NCBI RefSeq assembly: GCF_048892425.1
Contig: NZ_JBLZHU010000011.1
Location: 66,854 to 130,853, forward strand
DNA length: 64,000 bases
Source: Pacificispira sp002696645
Lineage (GTDB): Bacteria > Pseudomonadota > Alphaproteobacteria > UBA8366 > Aestuariispiraceae
Direction of reading: 5' to 3'
In this document: piece after piece, positions 15,503-24,671 of the stretch
Layout: every line of letters starts with the position of its first letter
Position numbering within the stretch: the first letter of the stretch is position 1
Translations under genes and position numbers: made by a program
The notes under the pieces: generated by a model
Database searches by the model: none
The model's input: the letters and a program-made list of their open reading frames with translations, nothing else
Told to the model about the DNA's origin: nothing

Positions 15503-16507
15503 ATGGGACTCTTGGTAGACGGCGAATGGCACGACAAATGGTACGATACGTCCAAGACCGGCGGGAAATTTGTGCGCAGTGAATCAGTATTCCGAAACTG
15601 GGTCACTGCTGATGGCAGTGCTGGACCGACCGGCGATGCAGGTTTCAAGGCAGAGGCCGGACGCTACCATCTGTATGTGTCGCTGGCCTGTCCCTGGGCC
15701 CATCGCACCCTGATCTTTCGGGCCATTAAGGATTTGGACGAAATGATCGATATCTCGGTCGTCCACTGGAAGATGAAAGAAAACGGTTGGACATTTGACG
15801 ACAGTGATCCGGATGTTATTGCGGACCCGATCCATAAAGCGCGGTTCCTGCACCAGGTGTATACGGCGGTGAAGCCTGACTATTCCGGTCGGGTCACGGT
15901 TCCGGTCCTGTATGACAAGAAAACCGACCAGATCGTATCGAATGAGTCTGCCGATATCATCCGGATGCTGAATTCCGCCTTCGATGGGATCGGCGCACGG
16001 GCCGGAGATTACTATCCAGAAGCCCTGCGCGCGGAAATCGATGAGGTCAATGACCGGGTCTATAACACTGTGAATAACGGTGTCTATAAATCAGGATTTG
16101 CGACCGAACAGGCACCTTATGAAGAGGCGGTCACCGACCTGTTCGACAGTCTGGACTGGTTGGAAAATCGTCTGTCAAAACAGCGGTATCTGGCCGGAGA
16201 TCAGATCACAGAGGCCGATTGGCGTTTGTTCACGACCCTGGTTCGGTTTGATCCGGTCTATGTCGGACATTTTAAGTGTAACCTGCGGCGGATCGTCGAT
16301 TACCCCAATCTGTGGGCCTATACCCGGGAATTGTATCAACAGCCCGGCGTGCAGGAGACCATCAATATGCGCCATATCAAGTCCCATTATTATGGCAGCC
16401 ACGACATGATCAACCCGACCGGAGTTATTCCAATGGGACCGGTTCTGGACTTTGGAGCAAATCCCGAGCAAACGGAGGCGTTTGCGACGACGAATTTGCC
16501 GAAATAA
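15503..16507 (+). CDS. Glutathionyl-hydroquinone reductase (YqjG/ECM4-type GST)
   Basis: 334 residues from ATG 15503, with GAAGGAG upstream. The thioredoxin-fold active site is ACPWAHR with catalytic C63, followed by the all-helical GST domain. This Xi-class family reduces glutathionyl-hydroquinones to hydroquinones, releasing glutathione disulfide. Residues up to ~LDFG look native. The final ~17 residues (ANPEQTEAFATTNLPK) and the stop lie inside a reversed copy of the 101-nt element, so the native C-terminus has been replaced. The LysR gene upstream is the likely regulator and the pirin downstream a partner. Confidence 0.9.
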   Translation: MGLLVDGEWHDKWYDTSKTGGKFVRSESVFRNWVTADGSAGPTGDAGFKAEAGRYHLYVSLACPWAHRTLIFRAIKDLDEMIDISVVHWKMKENGWTFDDSDPDVIADPIHKARFLHQVYTAVKPDYSGRVTVPVLYDKKTDQIVSNESADIIRMLNSAFDGIGARAGDYYPEALRAEIDEVNDRVYNTVNNGVYKSGFATEQAPYEEAVTDLFDSLDWLENRLSKQRYLAGDQITEADWRLFTTLVRFDPVYVGHFKCNLRRIVDYPNLWAYTRELYQQPGVQETINMRHIKSHYYGSHDMINPTGVIPMGPVLDFGANPEQTEAFATTNLPK

Positions 16508-16556
16508 CAACCAGCCAGAGTATCTTGTGTGAGCTCATGCGAACGCATGATGCTCT
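16456..16556 (-). repeat. Dispersed 101-nt palindromic element, copy B (reverse)
   Basis: Exactly 101 nt in reverse orientation relative to copies A, C and D. It reads AGCAAATCCCGAGCAAACGG at its left and GAACGCATGATGCTCT at its right. Its left half is translated as the C-terminus of the glutathionyl-hydroquinone reductase. On its own strand the conserved frame (MRSHELT, KFVVAN, VCSGFA) is open. Confidence 0.85.
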
Positions 16557-16635
16557 GGCGAACCCCATGGGCGGGATGCCCAGAAATCCGCCTGACCGGA
16601 AAAAAAGCCGGTGGACAAGACGAGGAGTGCGTATC

Positions 16636-17343
16636 ATGACCCTTGAACTGAGACCTTTCGACAGCTTGGGCGCTGCCAATTTCGGCTGGCTGGATGCAAA
16701 GCACCATTTCAGCTTCGGGCACTATTATGACCCCAAACGGATGCATGTCGGCCCGCTGCGTGTCTGGAATGATGATACGATTGCACCGGGCACTGGTTTT
16801 GACCCGCACCCGCATCGGGACATGGAAATCATCACCTATGTTCGGGAGGGGGCAATTACCCATAAAGATAATATGGGTAATAAGGGCCGCACAGAAGCTG
16901 GCGATATCCAGGTCATGTCCGCCGGAACAGGCATCGTTCATTCCGAGTACAATGAAGAAGATGTCACGACCAAGATCTTCCAGATCTGGATCATACCGCG
17001 CAGTCAGGGTGGCAAGCCACGCTGGGAAACCAAATCCTTCCCTCGGGGAGATCAGGCGGGCAAATTGCATCCCCTGGCCTCGGGTCGGGCCGGAATCACA
17101 GGCGTCGCCCCAATCGATCAGGACGCGACCCTGTTTGCCGGCAGCCTGTCCAAAGGCACGGTCATCGACCAGATTTTAGGGCGCAACCGCTGTGCCTATC
17201 TGGTCCCCGCAAAGGGACGCGTGAAGATTGATGGCACGGAGATCAAAAACCGCGATGGCGTCATCATCCGCGATGCCAAATCGGTAAAGATCGAAGCCTT
17301 GGAAGACGCTGAAGTCATCCTGGTGGATGTTCCCAACGGATAA
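16636..17343 (+). CDS. Pirin-family bicupin
   Basis: 235 residues from ATG 16636. The N-terminal cupin carries the metal ligands H58, H60, H102 and E104 (FDPHPHRDMEI, GTGIVHSEYNEE). Bacterial pirins of this type (YhhW-like) are quercetinase-like or redox-regulatory proteins. A longer upstream reading runs through the repeat and is not used. With the LysR gene and the hydroquinone reductase it forms a frequent quinone-stress neighbourhood. Confidence 0.9.
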   Translation: MTLELRPFDSLGAANFGWLDAKHHFSFGHYYDPKRMHVGPLRVWNDDTIAPGTGFDPHPHRDMEIITYVREGAITHKDNMGNKGRTEAGDIQVMSAGTGIVHSEYNEEDVTTKIFQIWIIPRSQGGKPRWETKSFPRGDQAGKLHPLASGRAGITGVAPIDQDATLFAGSLSKGTVIDQILGRNRCAYLVPAKGRVKIDGTEIKNRDGVIIRDAKSVKIEALEDAEVILVDVPNG

Positions 17344-17366
17344 GCTTTGAAACGATTCCCCCGACA

Positions 17367-17401
17367 GCCGAACCTGAGTCCATTCTGGAATCAGGTTCGG
17401 C
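17367..17401 (+). terminator. Hairpin after pirin gene
   Basis: GCCGAACCTGA and TCAGGTTCGGC form an 11-bp perfect stem with a 13-nt loop, 24 nt after the pirin stop. The following GTTGCC has no T-run, so it may stabilise the mRNA 3' end rather than terminate by itself. Confidence 0.45.
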
Positions 17402-17485
17402 GTTGCCTTATCCCGGCACAGTTACCGAATTATTTTTAGTTCCATATTGTAACATCTTCGACACGGGATCACCTATGCGTCGCGG

Positions 17486-18457
17486 GTGGCTGGAATCGTT
17501 CTATCCGACCCTCTTTCACTGGATGCCTTCATCGTGCTCATTACCGTTTCCCTTCTGGTTCTTGGTCTTGCGTTGCTGTTTGGCGGGGGGGAAGCCCTGG
17601 TTCGGGGCGGTGTCTCCCTGGCGCTGAGATTTGGACTCTCCCCCCTGATCGTCGGCCTGACCGTTGTGGCCTTTGGCACGTCTTTGCCAGAGCTTCTTGT
17701 CTCAGTGCAGGCCGCGCTTTCCGGGTCGCCTGATATTGCCGTGGGCAATGTGGTCGGATCCAATATTGCGAACATTCTGCTGATCCTGGGGGCGACTGCT
17801 GTGATTGCCCCGATCACCATGGCATTCAAGACAGTGTCGCGTGATCTGATGATAATGATCGCTGCTGCTGTCGCGATGCTTGCCTTAGGGTGGGTCGGAC
17901 TGATTGAAAGATGGATGGGCATGGCCATGCTGGCGAGTTTGATCATCTATCTGATCTTTGCCTGTCGGAACACCCCCTGCGAAGATGACCCGTCCGACAC
18001 CAGTATGTCGAAATTGCTGTGGTGGCAGGAAACCCTGGCGATCCTGGGTGGTCTGGTTGCCCTGATGGTGGGGGCCAATCTGCTGGTCGGGTCGGCAACC
18101 GATATCGCACGCACCTTCGGTGTGTCCGAAGCGGTGATCGGCCTGACCATCGTAGCCGTCGGCACCAGCCTGCCTGAATTGGCCGCATCCCTGGTGGCGG
18201 CCATTCGTCGTCAGTCTGATATCGCCATCGGCAATGTGGTCGGATCGAATATTTTCAACATCCTCGCCATTCTGGGCATCACCGCGATGATCGAACCCAT
18301 CACAGTTTCCCCAGAAATGGCGCGCATGGATATTCCGGTCATGATCGGTATATCCATCCTTCTGACCGGATTGATTTTCGCCCTGAATGGATTGGGGCGG
18401 ATCGTCGGGGCTGGTTTCCTGGGCCTGTATGGCAGCTATGTCGTATACCTGTATTAA
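17486..18457 (+). CDS. Calcium/sodium antiporter (YrbG/CaxA family)
   Basis: 323 residues, about ten membrane helices in two inverted alpha-repeats. Each repeat carries the ion-binding signature: VAFGTSLPELLVS then GNVVGSNIANILL, and VAVGTSLPELAAS then GNVVGSNIFNILA. Length and organisation match bacterial K+-independent Na+/Ca2+ exchangers of the inner membrane. A GTG start at 17486 is used; ATG 17522 would shorten it by 12 residues and lose little. It is convergent with the small periplasmic protein gene. Confidence 0.92.
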   Translation: MAGIVLSDPLSLDAFIVLITVSLLVLGLALLFGGGEALVRGGVSLALRFGLSPLIVGLTVVAFGTSLPELLVSVQAALSGSPDIAVGNVVGSNIANILLILGATAVIAPITMAFKTVSRDLMIMIAAAVAMLALGWVGLIERWMGMAMLASLIIYLIFACRNTPCEDDPSDTSMSKLLWWQETLAILGGLVALMVGANLLVGSATDIARTFGVSEAVIGLTIVAVGTSLPELAASLVAAIRRQSDIAIGNVVGSNIFNILAILGITAMIEPITVSPEMARMDIPVMIGISILLTGLIFALNGLGRIVGAGFLGLYGSYVVYLY

Positions 18458-18464
18458 CGCCGCT

Positions 18465-18908
18465 TTATTGGCCGCAAAAGCGTGTCAGGCGATGGGGCAT
18501 CAAGGTGAGTTCGTGATCAATTTCTGAGACTCGGGTTTGGCATAATTCCGGGCTGGCGCTGACCTTCGACCAATCTGGTGCCTTACAGCGTGTCAGCATA
18601 TCCTCGAGGCTGTCGACGCATTGTTCAAAATGCGCTTTCGCCTTATCGAAACGCTCTTTCCCTGTGCGTAAAAAATTGCATGTCTCTAAATCAGTGGTGT
18701 TTGACCGATGCAGGGCTTCTTCCGTTAAATTTTGGGCTGCGGTCAGGTCGCCAAGCCCATCCTGCATCATACCTTCCAGGGCATGTATGCGGTCTTCACA
18801 GTCAGCCGCAGCCACACCTGCCGACGCAATAAGCAACAGCACCGCGACGCTAGCCGTTTGGATGAAAGAAACCGTGGATCTTTTTCGCAACTGCCTTTGA
18901 AATACCAT
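18465..18908 (-). CDS. Small cysteine-rich periplasmic protein, unknown
   Basis: 147 residues from ATG 18908, chosen because GGAG precedes it by ~9 nt and it places a clear signal peptide (RKRSTVSFIQTASVAVLLLI, cleavage after AGVAAA) at the N-terminus. The mature part is helical with six cysteines spread along it, compatible with three disulfides. Its start overlaps the 3' end of uvrC by 59 nt in another frame, so it is probably read from the uvrC transcript. No family was recognised. Confidence 0.65.
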   Translation of the reverse strand: MVFQRQLRKRSTVSFIQTASVAVLLLIASAGVAAADCEDRIHALEGMMQDGLGDLTAAQNLTEEALHRSNTTDLETCNFLRTGKERFDKAKAHFEQCVDSLEDMLTRCKAPDWSKVSASPELCQTRVSEIDHELTLMPHRLTRFCGQ

Positions 18909-20847
18909 CCACATTCTCCAAATCCGACACAGATGCGCGCGATACCGCTTTCGCAGAACCGAAGTATAACAGAAGCGCCTTTTTACGCTTCCCCCCAATT
19001 CCAGGAATTTCATCCAATGGGCTGCGTACCTGATCTTTTGCGCGGCGCTTACGGTGTGATCCGATAGCGAAACGGTGCGCTTCATCCCGCAGGCGCTGAA
19101 TAAAATACAGAACCGGGTCGCGGGGTGGCAGCAACAGGGGCTGATCCCCACCGGGCAGCATGATCCGTTCCCGGCCCGCTTCCCGCTCTGGCCCCTTGGC
19201 GACAGTCATGACGGGAACATCATCTTCCAGGCCCAGTTCCGCCAGTGCTTCCATCGCAGAACTCAATTGCCCCTTACCGCCATCCAGAATGACCAGGTCG
19301 GGCCAGACACCGCTGGTGCGATCCGGGTCTTCCTTCAGGGCACGGGCAAAACGGCGATAGATGACTTCCTTGGTCATCGCATAATCATCCCCACCTGCCG
19401 GGGCATCGGTTAAATCAGGCACGGGCACCTCTGCAAGGCCGGGAACAGAGGGGCTGGCGGGCTCGTCCTCTCCCCGAATGTTGAATTTGCGATACTGATT
19501 CTTTGCAAACCCGTCCGGCCCGGCCACGATCATTGCGCCAACCGCCTGACGCCCGGAAATATGACTGTTGTCGTAAACCTCCACCCGCTGCAGCGGCCCT
19601 TCCAGACCGCTGAGGTCCGCCAGGCCATTCAACAGCCGCACCTGGCTGGAACTTTCCGCCAGCCGCCGTTCCAATGCCTCCCTGGCATTGTCAGCGGCAT
19701 GGTCCACCGCCTTACGCCGTCCGCCTCGTTGGGGCACGGCTATGGTGACCTTGCGCCCTGCCTTCAGTGTCAGCGCCTCTGTCAGAAGATCCAATTCGTC
19801 CGGAGCCTGGTTCAAAAGCACATCTTTTGGCGGCGGGCGGTTTTCATAGAATTGGCCCAGAAATCCAGCCAGAATCAAACCTGGCTCCATCTGTTTGTCA
19901 TGGCTGGGGAAGTACGACCGCGTGCCATTGTTCTGGCCGGCACGAAAGAAAAAGACCTGAATGCAGCTCTGACCGCCACGCTGTTCCAGGGCAATCACAT
20001 CCGCGTCGCCAATGCCTTCGATATTGATGTCCTGGCTGGATTGCACATGGGCCATGGCGCGCAATCGATCCCGATAGGATGCGGCGCGCTCAAAATCCAT
20101 CGCGTCAGACGCTGCCTGCATCTCGCTGACCAGATCGTCTTTCACCTCCTGGGATCGACCCGACAGGAAGGCTTTCGCTTGCGCCACAGTGGCGGCATAG
20201 CCTTCTTGCGATATATAGCCGACACAGGGCGCACTACAGCGTTTGATCTGGTATTGCAGGCAGGGGCGCGACCGATTGCGAAACACACCATCCGTGCAAT
20301 TGCGCAGTAAAAAGGCGCGCTGCAATACATTCAGGGTGCGATTGACCGCCCCTGCTGAGGCGAATGGACCAAAGAAATCCCCTTTCCGGTCCCGCGCGCC
20401 CCGGTGTTTCACAATTTGGGGAAACTCCTGATCGCCCCGAATTAAGATATCTGGAAATGTCTTATCATCCCGCAACAGCACATTGTAACGAGGCATCAGG
20501 CGCTTGATCAGATTGTTTTCCAGCAACAGCGCCTCGACCTCGCTGGCGCAGGTGACAAACTCCATCGTTGCGGTTTCAGAAACCATGCGTTGCAAGCGGA
20601 TCGGCAAACGCTCCGGCCTGGAATAGGTTGTCACACGCTTGCGCAGATTATGCGCCTTACCGACGTATAAGGGCTCACCATCTGCAGAAATCATGCGATA
20701 GACGCCAGCCTCGTTGCCCAGCTTCGCAAGATATCGCTTCACCACCGCAGCCCCGGTCGCAAGACTGGGGCGCGCGGCGACAGTGGGTGCCAATAAGGTC
20801 CCATCCGCCGTTTGGCTCAAACTCTCCGCTCTGGTGTCGTTGGGCAT
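18850..20847 (-). CDS. uvrC: Excinuclease ABC subunit C
   Basis: 665 residues. The GIY-YIG nuclease domain (GVY at ~48, YVG at ~61) makes the 3' incision. A UVR motif (~230-265, DAMDFERAASYRDRL) contacts UvrB. The central RNase H-like UvrC domain (VEVYDNSHISG, LVILDGGKGQL) makes the 5' incision, and a C-terminal double HhH (IPGIGGKRKKALL, VDGISKAVAKKI) binds DNA. The first ~40 residues extend beyond E. coli UvrC. It acts in nucleotide excision repair with uvrB, which lies ~1.4 kb upstream on the same strand. Confidence 0.96.
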   Translation of the reverse strand: MPNDTRAESLSQTADGTLLAPTVAARPSLATGAAVVKRYLAKLGNEAGVYRMISADGEPLYVGKAHNLRKRVTTYSRPERLPIRLQRMVSETATMEFVTCASEVEALLLENNLIKRLMPRYNVLLRDDKTFPDILIRGDQEFPQIVKHRGARDRKGDFFGPFASAGAVNRTLNVLQRAFLLRNCTDGVFRNRSRPCLQYQIKRCSAPCVGYISQEGYAATVAQAKAFLSGRSQEVKDDLVSEMQAASDAMDFERAASYRDRLRAMAHVQSSQDINIEGIGDADVIALEQRGGQSCIQVFFFRAGQNNGTRSYFPSHDKQMEPGLILAGFLGQFYENRPPPKDVLLNQAPDELDLLTEALTLKAGRKVTIAVPQRGGRRKAVDHAADNAREALERRLAESSSQVRLLNGLADLSGLEGPLQRVEVYDNSHISGRQAVGAMIVAGPDGFAKNQYRKFNIRGEDEPASPSVPGLAEVPVPDLTDAPAGGDDYAMTKEVIYRRFARALKEDPDRTSGVWPDLVILDGGKGQLSSAMEALAELGLEDDVPVMTVAKGPEREAGRERIMLPGGDQPLLLPPRDPVLYFIQRLRDEAHRFAIGSHRKRRAKDQVRSPLDEIPGIGGKRKKALLLYFGSAKAVSRASVSDLENVDGISKAVAKKIHGFFHPNG

Positions 20848-20867
20848 TCACGTATCACTTTCCTGCC

Positions 20868-20967
20868 TCAGCATCATGGGCTCTTATAAACGCACACATG
20901 ACACGCTGGCCTGTTGTTCTCTCTGCACATATGCCGTTGCAAACATTTCTGTCTACTCGGGTTTGCT
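20868..20967 (+). repeat. Dispersed element, decayed copy E
   Basis: About 100 nt aligned to the 101-nt element: CAGCATCATG at the left, GTTGCAAAC in the middle, ACTCGGGTTTGCT at the right, with one deletion near the end. Despite many substitutions the element's open frame survives (MGSYKRTHDTLACC, then YAVAN, SVYSG). It lies just upstream of uvrC, on the opposite strand to that gene. Confidence 0.65.
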
Positions 20968-21420
20968 GAACCTCATATTTCTTTCCGCCAAACGCATTGG
21001 TCAAGGGTGCCGATGGCGCCATTTTAACCTTGGCGAATTTCGTCCCATACGGGCCAAATTCAGCGCTGGCACGATTTAAATCCAGCTATCCACCGCGCCT
21101 GTGGAAAACCTTGTTGGTAACCAAGGGACGACCCCACGCCTCGCCACATTCCCTAGGGGAGTCAGCGGTTTGCCTAATATTTAACCACCAAAAACTAACA
21201 TATTGTTTTTATTAACATTATAATAAGTCAAGTATGAAAGATTGGTTAAACTGAAAAAAGCTCCTTGCCTGCAGACTTCCCCCGAATCCGGCAAATTCTC
21301 CTGTGCACAACTCAAAAACGATAAATTGAATTTTAGGCATATTTTTAAATATTTAGGCAAAAGTGCATTCAATACACACAACCAGCATTAAACTGTACAG
21401 TCTAAGTATTGGTGTCATCA
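20968..21420. other. AT-rich gap between uvrC and the SDR gene
   Basis: No gene is supported in this 450-bp stretch. The region around 21175-21240 is very AT-rich. TATCCACC and CTGTGGAAA at ~21086-21104 form a DnaA-box-like inverted pair, but it is isolated. The uvrC promoter must lie to the left end of this gap; a precise site is not evident. Confidence 0.4.
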
Positions 21421-22212
21421 TCATTCTTCGATATAACATCCCAACCCTGCCTGTTGCCACCCCAGATGTTCTCCCCCATCCAGGGCGATCATCTGTCCGG
21501 TATAGCTCGGGCTTTGTATGATGAAGCGCACGGCTTTCGCAATGGCGGTGGGTTCGGTGCGCCGTTTCAAGGGAACAGCGTCCCATTGTCGGTCAAAATC
21601 GGTCGTATTCTGCCTGGCGCTGGGGACTGTTGGCCCTGGCCCCACAGCCGCGACACGAACCTGTGGCGCCAAGGCCAGCGCGAGCGTTCTAGTCAATGTC
21701 CAAAGGCCCGATTTCGATGCCGTATAGCTGATGAAATGCGGTGTAAGATTAAACACCCGTTGATCGATGATATTGACGGCGACACCATTCTTATCGTCGG
21801 GCAATGCCTTTGCGAAAGCCTGAATGATCCGCATGGGCGATTCCAGATTAATCGCCATATGAGATGACCAACTATCCCGCGTAACCGTATTCCAATCGTC
21901 ACGTTCAAAGATTGAGGCATTATTGACGACAACACCCAATTCACCGAAAGCAGACAGGGTTTGGGCGACCAGATCCGTCGCCGCGTCTGGGTCTGCCAGA
22001 TCCGCATCAAACAAATGCACCGCTCGCCCCAAATCCCGAATTTCTTGGGCTGTCGCTTCGGCATCGGATTCTGATCCCCGATAATGCAGCGCGATATCAA
22101 ATCCATACTGCGCCAAATCCAAAGCAATCTCTCGACCAATCCGCCGGGCCGCGCCCGTGACCAGCGCTACCGGGGCCAAGCGTTCATCCTGTAGCATAAA
22201 AGGCACCCGCAT
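21421..22212 (-). CDS. Pteridine-reductase-like short-chain dehydrogenase
   Basis: About 263 residues. The Rossmann motif is VTGAARRIGREIA. The catalytic Y-x3-K is YTASK, but the usual Ser is replaced by Asp in NIIDQRV. This TGxxxRxG plus Asp combination is typical of PTR1/FolM pterin reductases, which supply tetrahydropterins. The ATG at 22212 overlaps the uvrB stop (TGATG), so it is translationally coupled to uvrB; ATG 22197 is an alternative. NADPH use is inferred from the Arg after the glycine loop. Confidence 0.8.
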   Translation of the reverse strand: MRVPFMLQDERLAPVALVTGAARRIGREIALDLAQYGFDIALHYRGSESDAEATAQEIRDLGRAVHLFDADLADPDAATDLVAQTLSAFGELGVVVNNASIFERDDWNTVTRDSWSSHMAINLESPMRIIQAFAKALPDDKNGVAVNIIDQRVFNLTPHFISYTASKSGLWTLTRTLALALAPQVRVAAVGPGPTVPSARQNTTDFDRQWDAVPLKRRTEPTAIAKAVRFIIQSPSYTGQMIALDGGEHLGWQQAGLGCYIEE

Positions 22213-24413
22213 CAACGACGCCCCCGACGACGACCAGAAGAGGCCTTTGCCCCCTTGCGCCCCTTCGGCACAGCCTCAGGATTCTTACTGATCAGAGAGG
22301 CCGCGATCTCCACATCAATGGGCAGGGAATCGACTGGCATATCCAGGTCATAGGCTTCCAATCGCTTGATCTCGTCTCGCATCTTGGCCGCCGTTTCAAA
22401 TTCCAGGTCGGCAGCAGCGACCTTCATGCGCTCTTCCAAATCGCGGATATAGGTTTTCAGATCGACCCCGACCAAATGGGACTGTGCCCCATCACCCGTG
22501 CCGACCGTAACCCGATCCCGCTCGTAAACTGAATTCAGCACATCAGAGATGGATCGTTTGATGCTTTCCGGCGTAATGCCATGTTCCGCATTGTATAGCT
22601 GCTGCTTCTCCCGGCGGCGGCTGGTTTCGTCCAGGGCATAGGTCAGGCTGTCGGTCATGCGATCCGCATATAACAGGACGCGCCCATCCACATTGCGTGC
22701 CGCCCGGCCAATCGTCTGAACCAGCGATGTCTTGGACCTCAGGAACCCTTCCTTATCCGCATCCAGGATCGCCACCACCGCGCATTCGGGAATATCCAAC
22801 CCTTCCCGCAGCAAGTTAATCCCGATCAGGATGTCAAAGGCACCCAGGCGCAAATCACGGATAATCTCAATGCGCTCCAATGTGTCGATATCAGAATGCA
22901 GATAGCGGACCTTCAGGCCGGTTTCCGACATGTAATCGGTCAGGTCCTCGGCCATGCGCTTGGTCAGTACCGTGACCAGAACACGCTCCCCTTTCTCCGT
23001 ACATTGGCGGCATTCATCCAGCAGGTCATCGACCTGATTGGCAGTTGGGCGCACAATACAAACGGGATCGATCAATCCGGTCGGGCGCACCAATTGCTCG
23101 GTAATGACGCCCCCCGTCCGCTCCAACTCCCAGGGACCGGGCGTGGCGGAAACGAATATGGTCTGGGGCCGCATCGCCTCCCATTCTTCAAATTTCAAAG
23201 GACGGTTATCAACGCAGGACGGCAGTCGGAAACCAAATTCTGCCAATGTCGATTTCCGCGCAAAGTCCCCCCGGAACATACCGCCGATCTGCGGCACGGT
23301 GACATGGCTTTCATCCAGCACCAACAGGGCGTTGTCTGGCAGATACTCAAACAGGGTCGGTGGCGGCTCCCCGGCATTGCGCCCGGTCAGATAGCGGGAA
23401 TAGTTCTCAATCCCGTTACACGCCCCCGTCGCTTCCATCATCTCCAGGTCAAAGACCGTGCGTTGTTCGATGCGCTGTAATTCCAGCAGTTTCCCGGCCT
23501 TCTCAAATTGCTCCGTGCGCTGACGCAGTTCCAGCTTGATGCGGTCCATTGCCTGTTTCAGCGTCGGGCGCGGCGTAACATAGTGGCTGCCTGCATAGAC
23601 CCGGACTTTCTCCAGGGTTGCTGTCTTCTCCCCGGTCAGCGGGTCAAATTCGTGAATTGCATCGATTTCATCGCCAAAGAAAGACACCCGCCAGGCGCGG
23701 TCTTCCAGGTGGGCCGGAAAGATTTCAATCGTATCGCCACGCACGCGAAAGCTGCCGCGCTGAAACTGAATGTCGCTGCGTTTATATTGCAGGGTAACCA
23801 ATTCGCGCATCAGATCGCGCACATCCATGCGCTTTCCCGCCTCCACATCAATAACCATCTGGCTATAGGTTTCGGGGGAGCCAATACCATAAATGCAGGA
23901 AACAGACGCAACGATGATCACATCATCCCGCTCGAACAGCGCCCGGGTCGCAGAGTGACGCATCCGGTCGATTTGCTCGTTTCGCGAACTCTCCTTCTCA
24001 ATGAAGGTGTCAGAGCGCGGAACATAAGCTTCCGGCTGGTAATAATCATAATAAGAGACGAAATATTCGACCGCATTATTGGGAAAGAAGGATTTCATCT
24101 CCCCATATAATTGCGCCGCGAGTGTCTTGTTTGGCGCCAAAACCAGGGTGGGGCGCTGTAACTCTTGGATCGCATGGGCGATGGTGAAGGTCTTACCAGA
24201 TCCGGTCACGCCCAGCAGGACCTGGTCCCGCTCTCCTTCACGCACACCTTCGACAAGCTGCTTGATCGCCTCTGGTTGATCGCCAGCGGGTTGATAATCG
24301 GACTCTATTTTGAAAGGGACGCCTCCCTCAGTCAAAGGGCGTGCATATTTCGGTGTTTCACCGAAGATATACCCGACGGGCATCTCTGGTTTCAGATCAA
24401 TGGTGTCGCTCAT
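22212..24413 (-). CDS. uvrB: Excinuclease ABC subunit B
   Basis: 733 residues. Walker A is GVTGSGKT at 68-75; the damage-probing beta-hairpin YYDYYQPEAYVP is at ~120-131; helicase motifs include DESHVTVPQ and QTIGRAARN. A C-terminal UVR domain (~660-695, DLEFETAAKMRDEIKRLEAY) docks UvrC. The basic tail after ~715 is rich in Lys/Arg. It loads onto lesions with UvrA and hands over to UvrC. No alphaproteobacterial LexA box (GTTC-N7-GTTC) is visible in the short upstream region. Confidence 0.97.
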   Translation of the reverse strand: MSDTIDLKPEMPVGYIFGETPKYARPLTEGGVPFKIESDYQPAGDQPEAIKQLVEGVREGERDQVLLGVTGSGKTFTIAHAIQELQRPTLVLAPNKTLAAQLYGEMKSFFPNNAVEYFVSYYDYYQPEAYVPRSDTFIEKESSRNEQIDRMRHSATRALFERDDVIIVASVSCIYGIGSPETYSQMVIDVEAGKRMDVRDLMRELVTLQYKRSDIQFQRGSFRVRGDTIEIFPAHLEDRAWRVSFFGDEIDAIHEFDPLTGEKTATLEKVRVYAGSHYVTPRPTLKQAMDRIKLELRQRTEQFEKAGKLLELQRIEQRTVFDLEMMEATGACNGIENYSRYLTGRNAGEPPPTLFEYLPDNALLVLDESHVTVPQIGGMFRGDFARKSTLAEFGFRLPSCVDNRPLKFEEWEAMRPQTIFVSATPGPWELERTGGVITEQLVRPTGLIDPVCIVRPTANQVDDLLDECRQCTEKGERVLVTVLTKRMAEDLTDYMSETGLKVRYLHSDIDTLERIEIIRDLRLGAFDILIGINLLREGLDIPECAVVAILDADKEGFLRSKTSLVQTIGRAARNVDGRVLLYADRMTDSLTYALDETSRRREKQQLYNAEHGITPESIKRSISDVLNSVYERDRVTVGTGDGAQSHLVGVDLKTYIRDLEERMKVAAADLEFETAAKMRDEIKRLEAYDLDMPVDSLPIDVEIAASLISKNPEAVPKGRKGAKASSGRRRGRR

Positions 24414-24473
24414 AGGGGTGACTATAAACCGCGATTGGCGGCAAGCAAGAGATGCACGAAAGCAATCCCAGCC

Positions 24474-24671
24474 TTAATGACGGATCAGCCAAACCAGCGC
24501 GATCCCAAACACCAGCGCCCCCATTCCGACGCGACGAAGACTCGTTGGTGAAAATGTCAATGCCGCTGCCATCATTCGCTGCATTTGGGTGGGAATTAAT
24601 GCATAAAGCAACCCTTCCAAAACACATAAAAATGCAAATCCCGTCATCAGCGACGTCCAAAATTCTTCCAT
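24474..24671 (-). CDS. DUF2065 (YjeT-like) small membrane protein
   Basis: 65 residues from ATG 24671, preceded by GAGGGA. Longer upstream readings add a region unlike the family. Two transmembrane helices (~7-28 and ~45-63) flank PTQMQRMMAA, the family's conserved loop. DUF2065 proteins are inner-membrane and often sit near hflC or purA; here the neighbour is uvrB. Function is unknown. Confidence 0.8.
   Translation of the reverse strand: MEEFWTSLMTGFAFLCVLEGLLYALIPTQMQRMMAAALTFSPTSLRRVGMGALVFGIALVWLIRH

Noticed and set aside
16312..16635. Long upstream extension of the pirin frame
   Set aside because: It overlaps the reductase gene and runs through the 101-nt repeat; the pirin domain starts at 16636.
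21080..21240. Possible replication origin: DnaA-box-like TATCCACC/CTGTGGAAA pair followed by an AT-rich stretch
   Set aside because: Only two imperfect boxes are present and there are no origin-associated genes (dnaA, hemE, parAB) nearby.
20997..21381. Small open frames in the uvrC-SDR gap on both strands
   Set aside because: No ribosome-binding site, biased composition, or similarity to anything; they overlap each other.
24414..24473. LexA box upstream of uvrB
   Set aside because: No GTTC-N7-GTTC or its complement is present in the short spacer.
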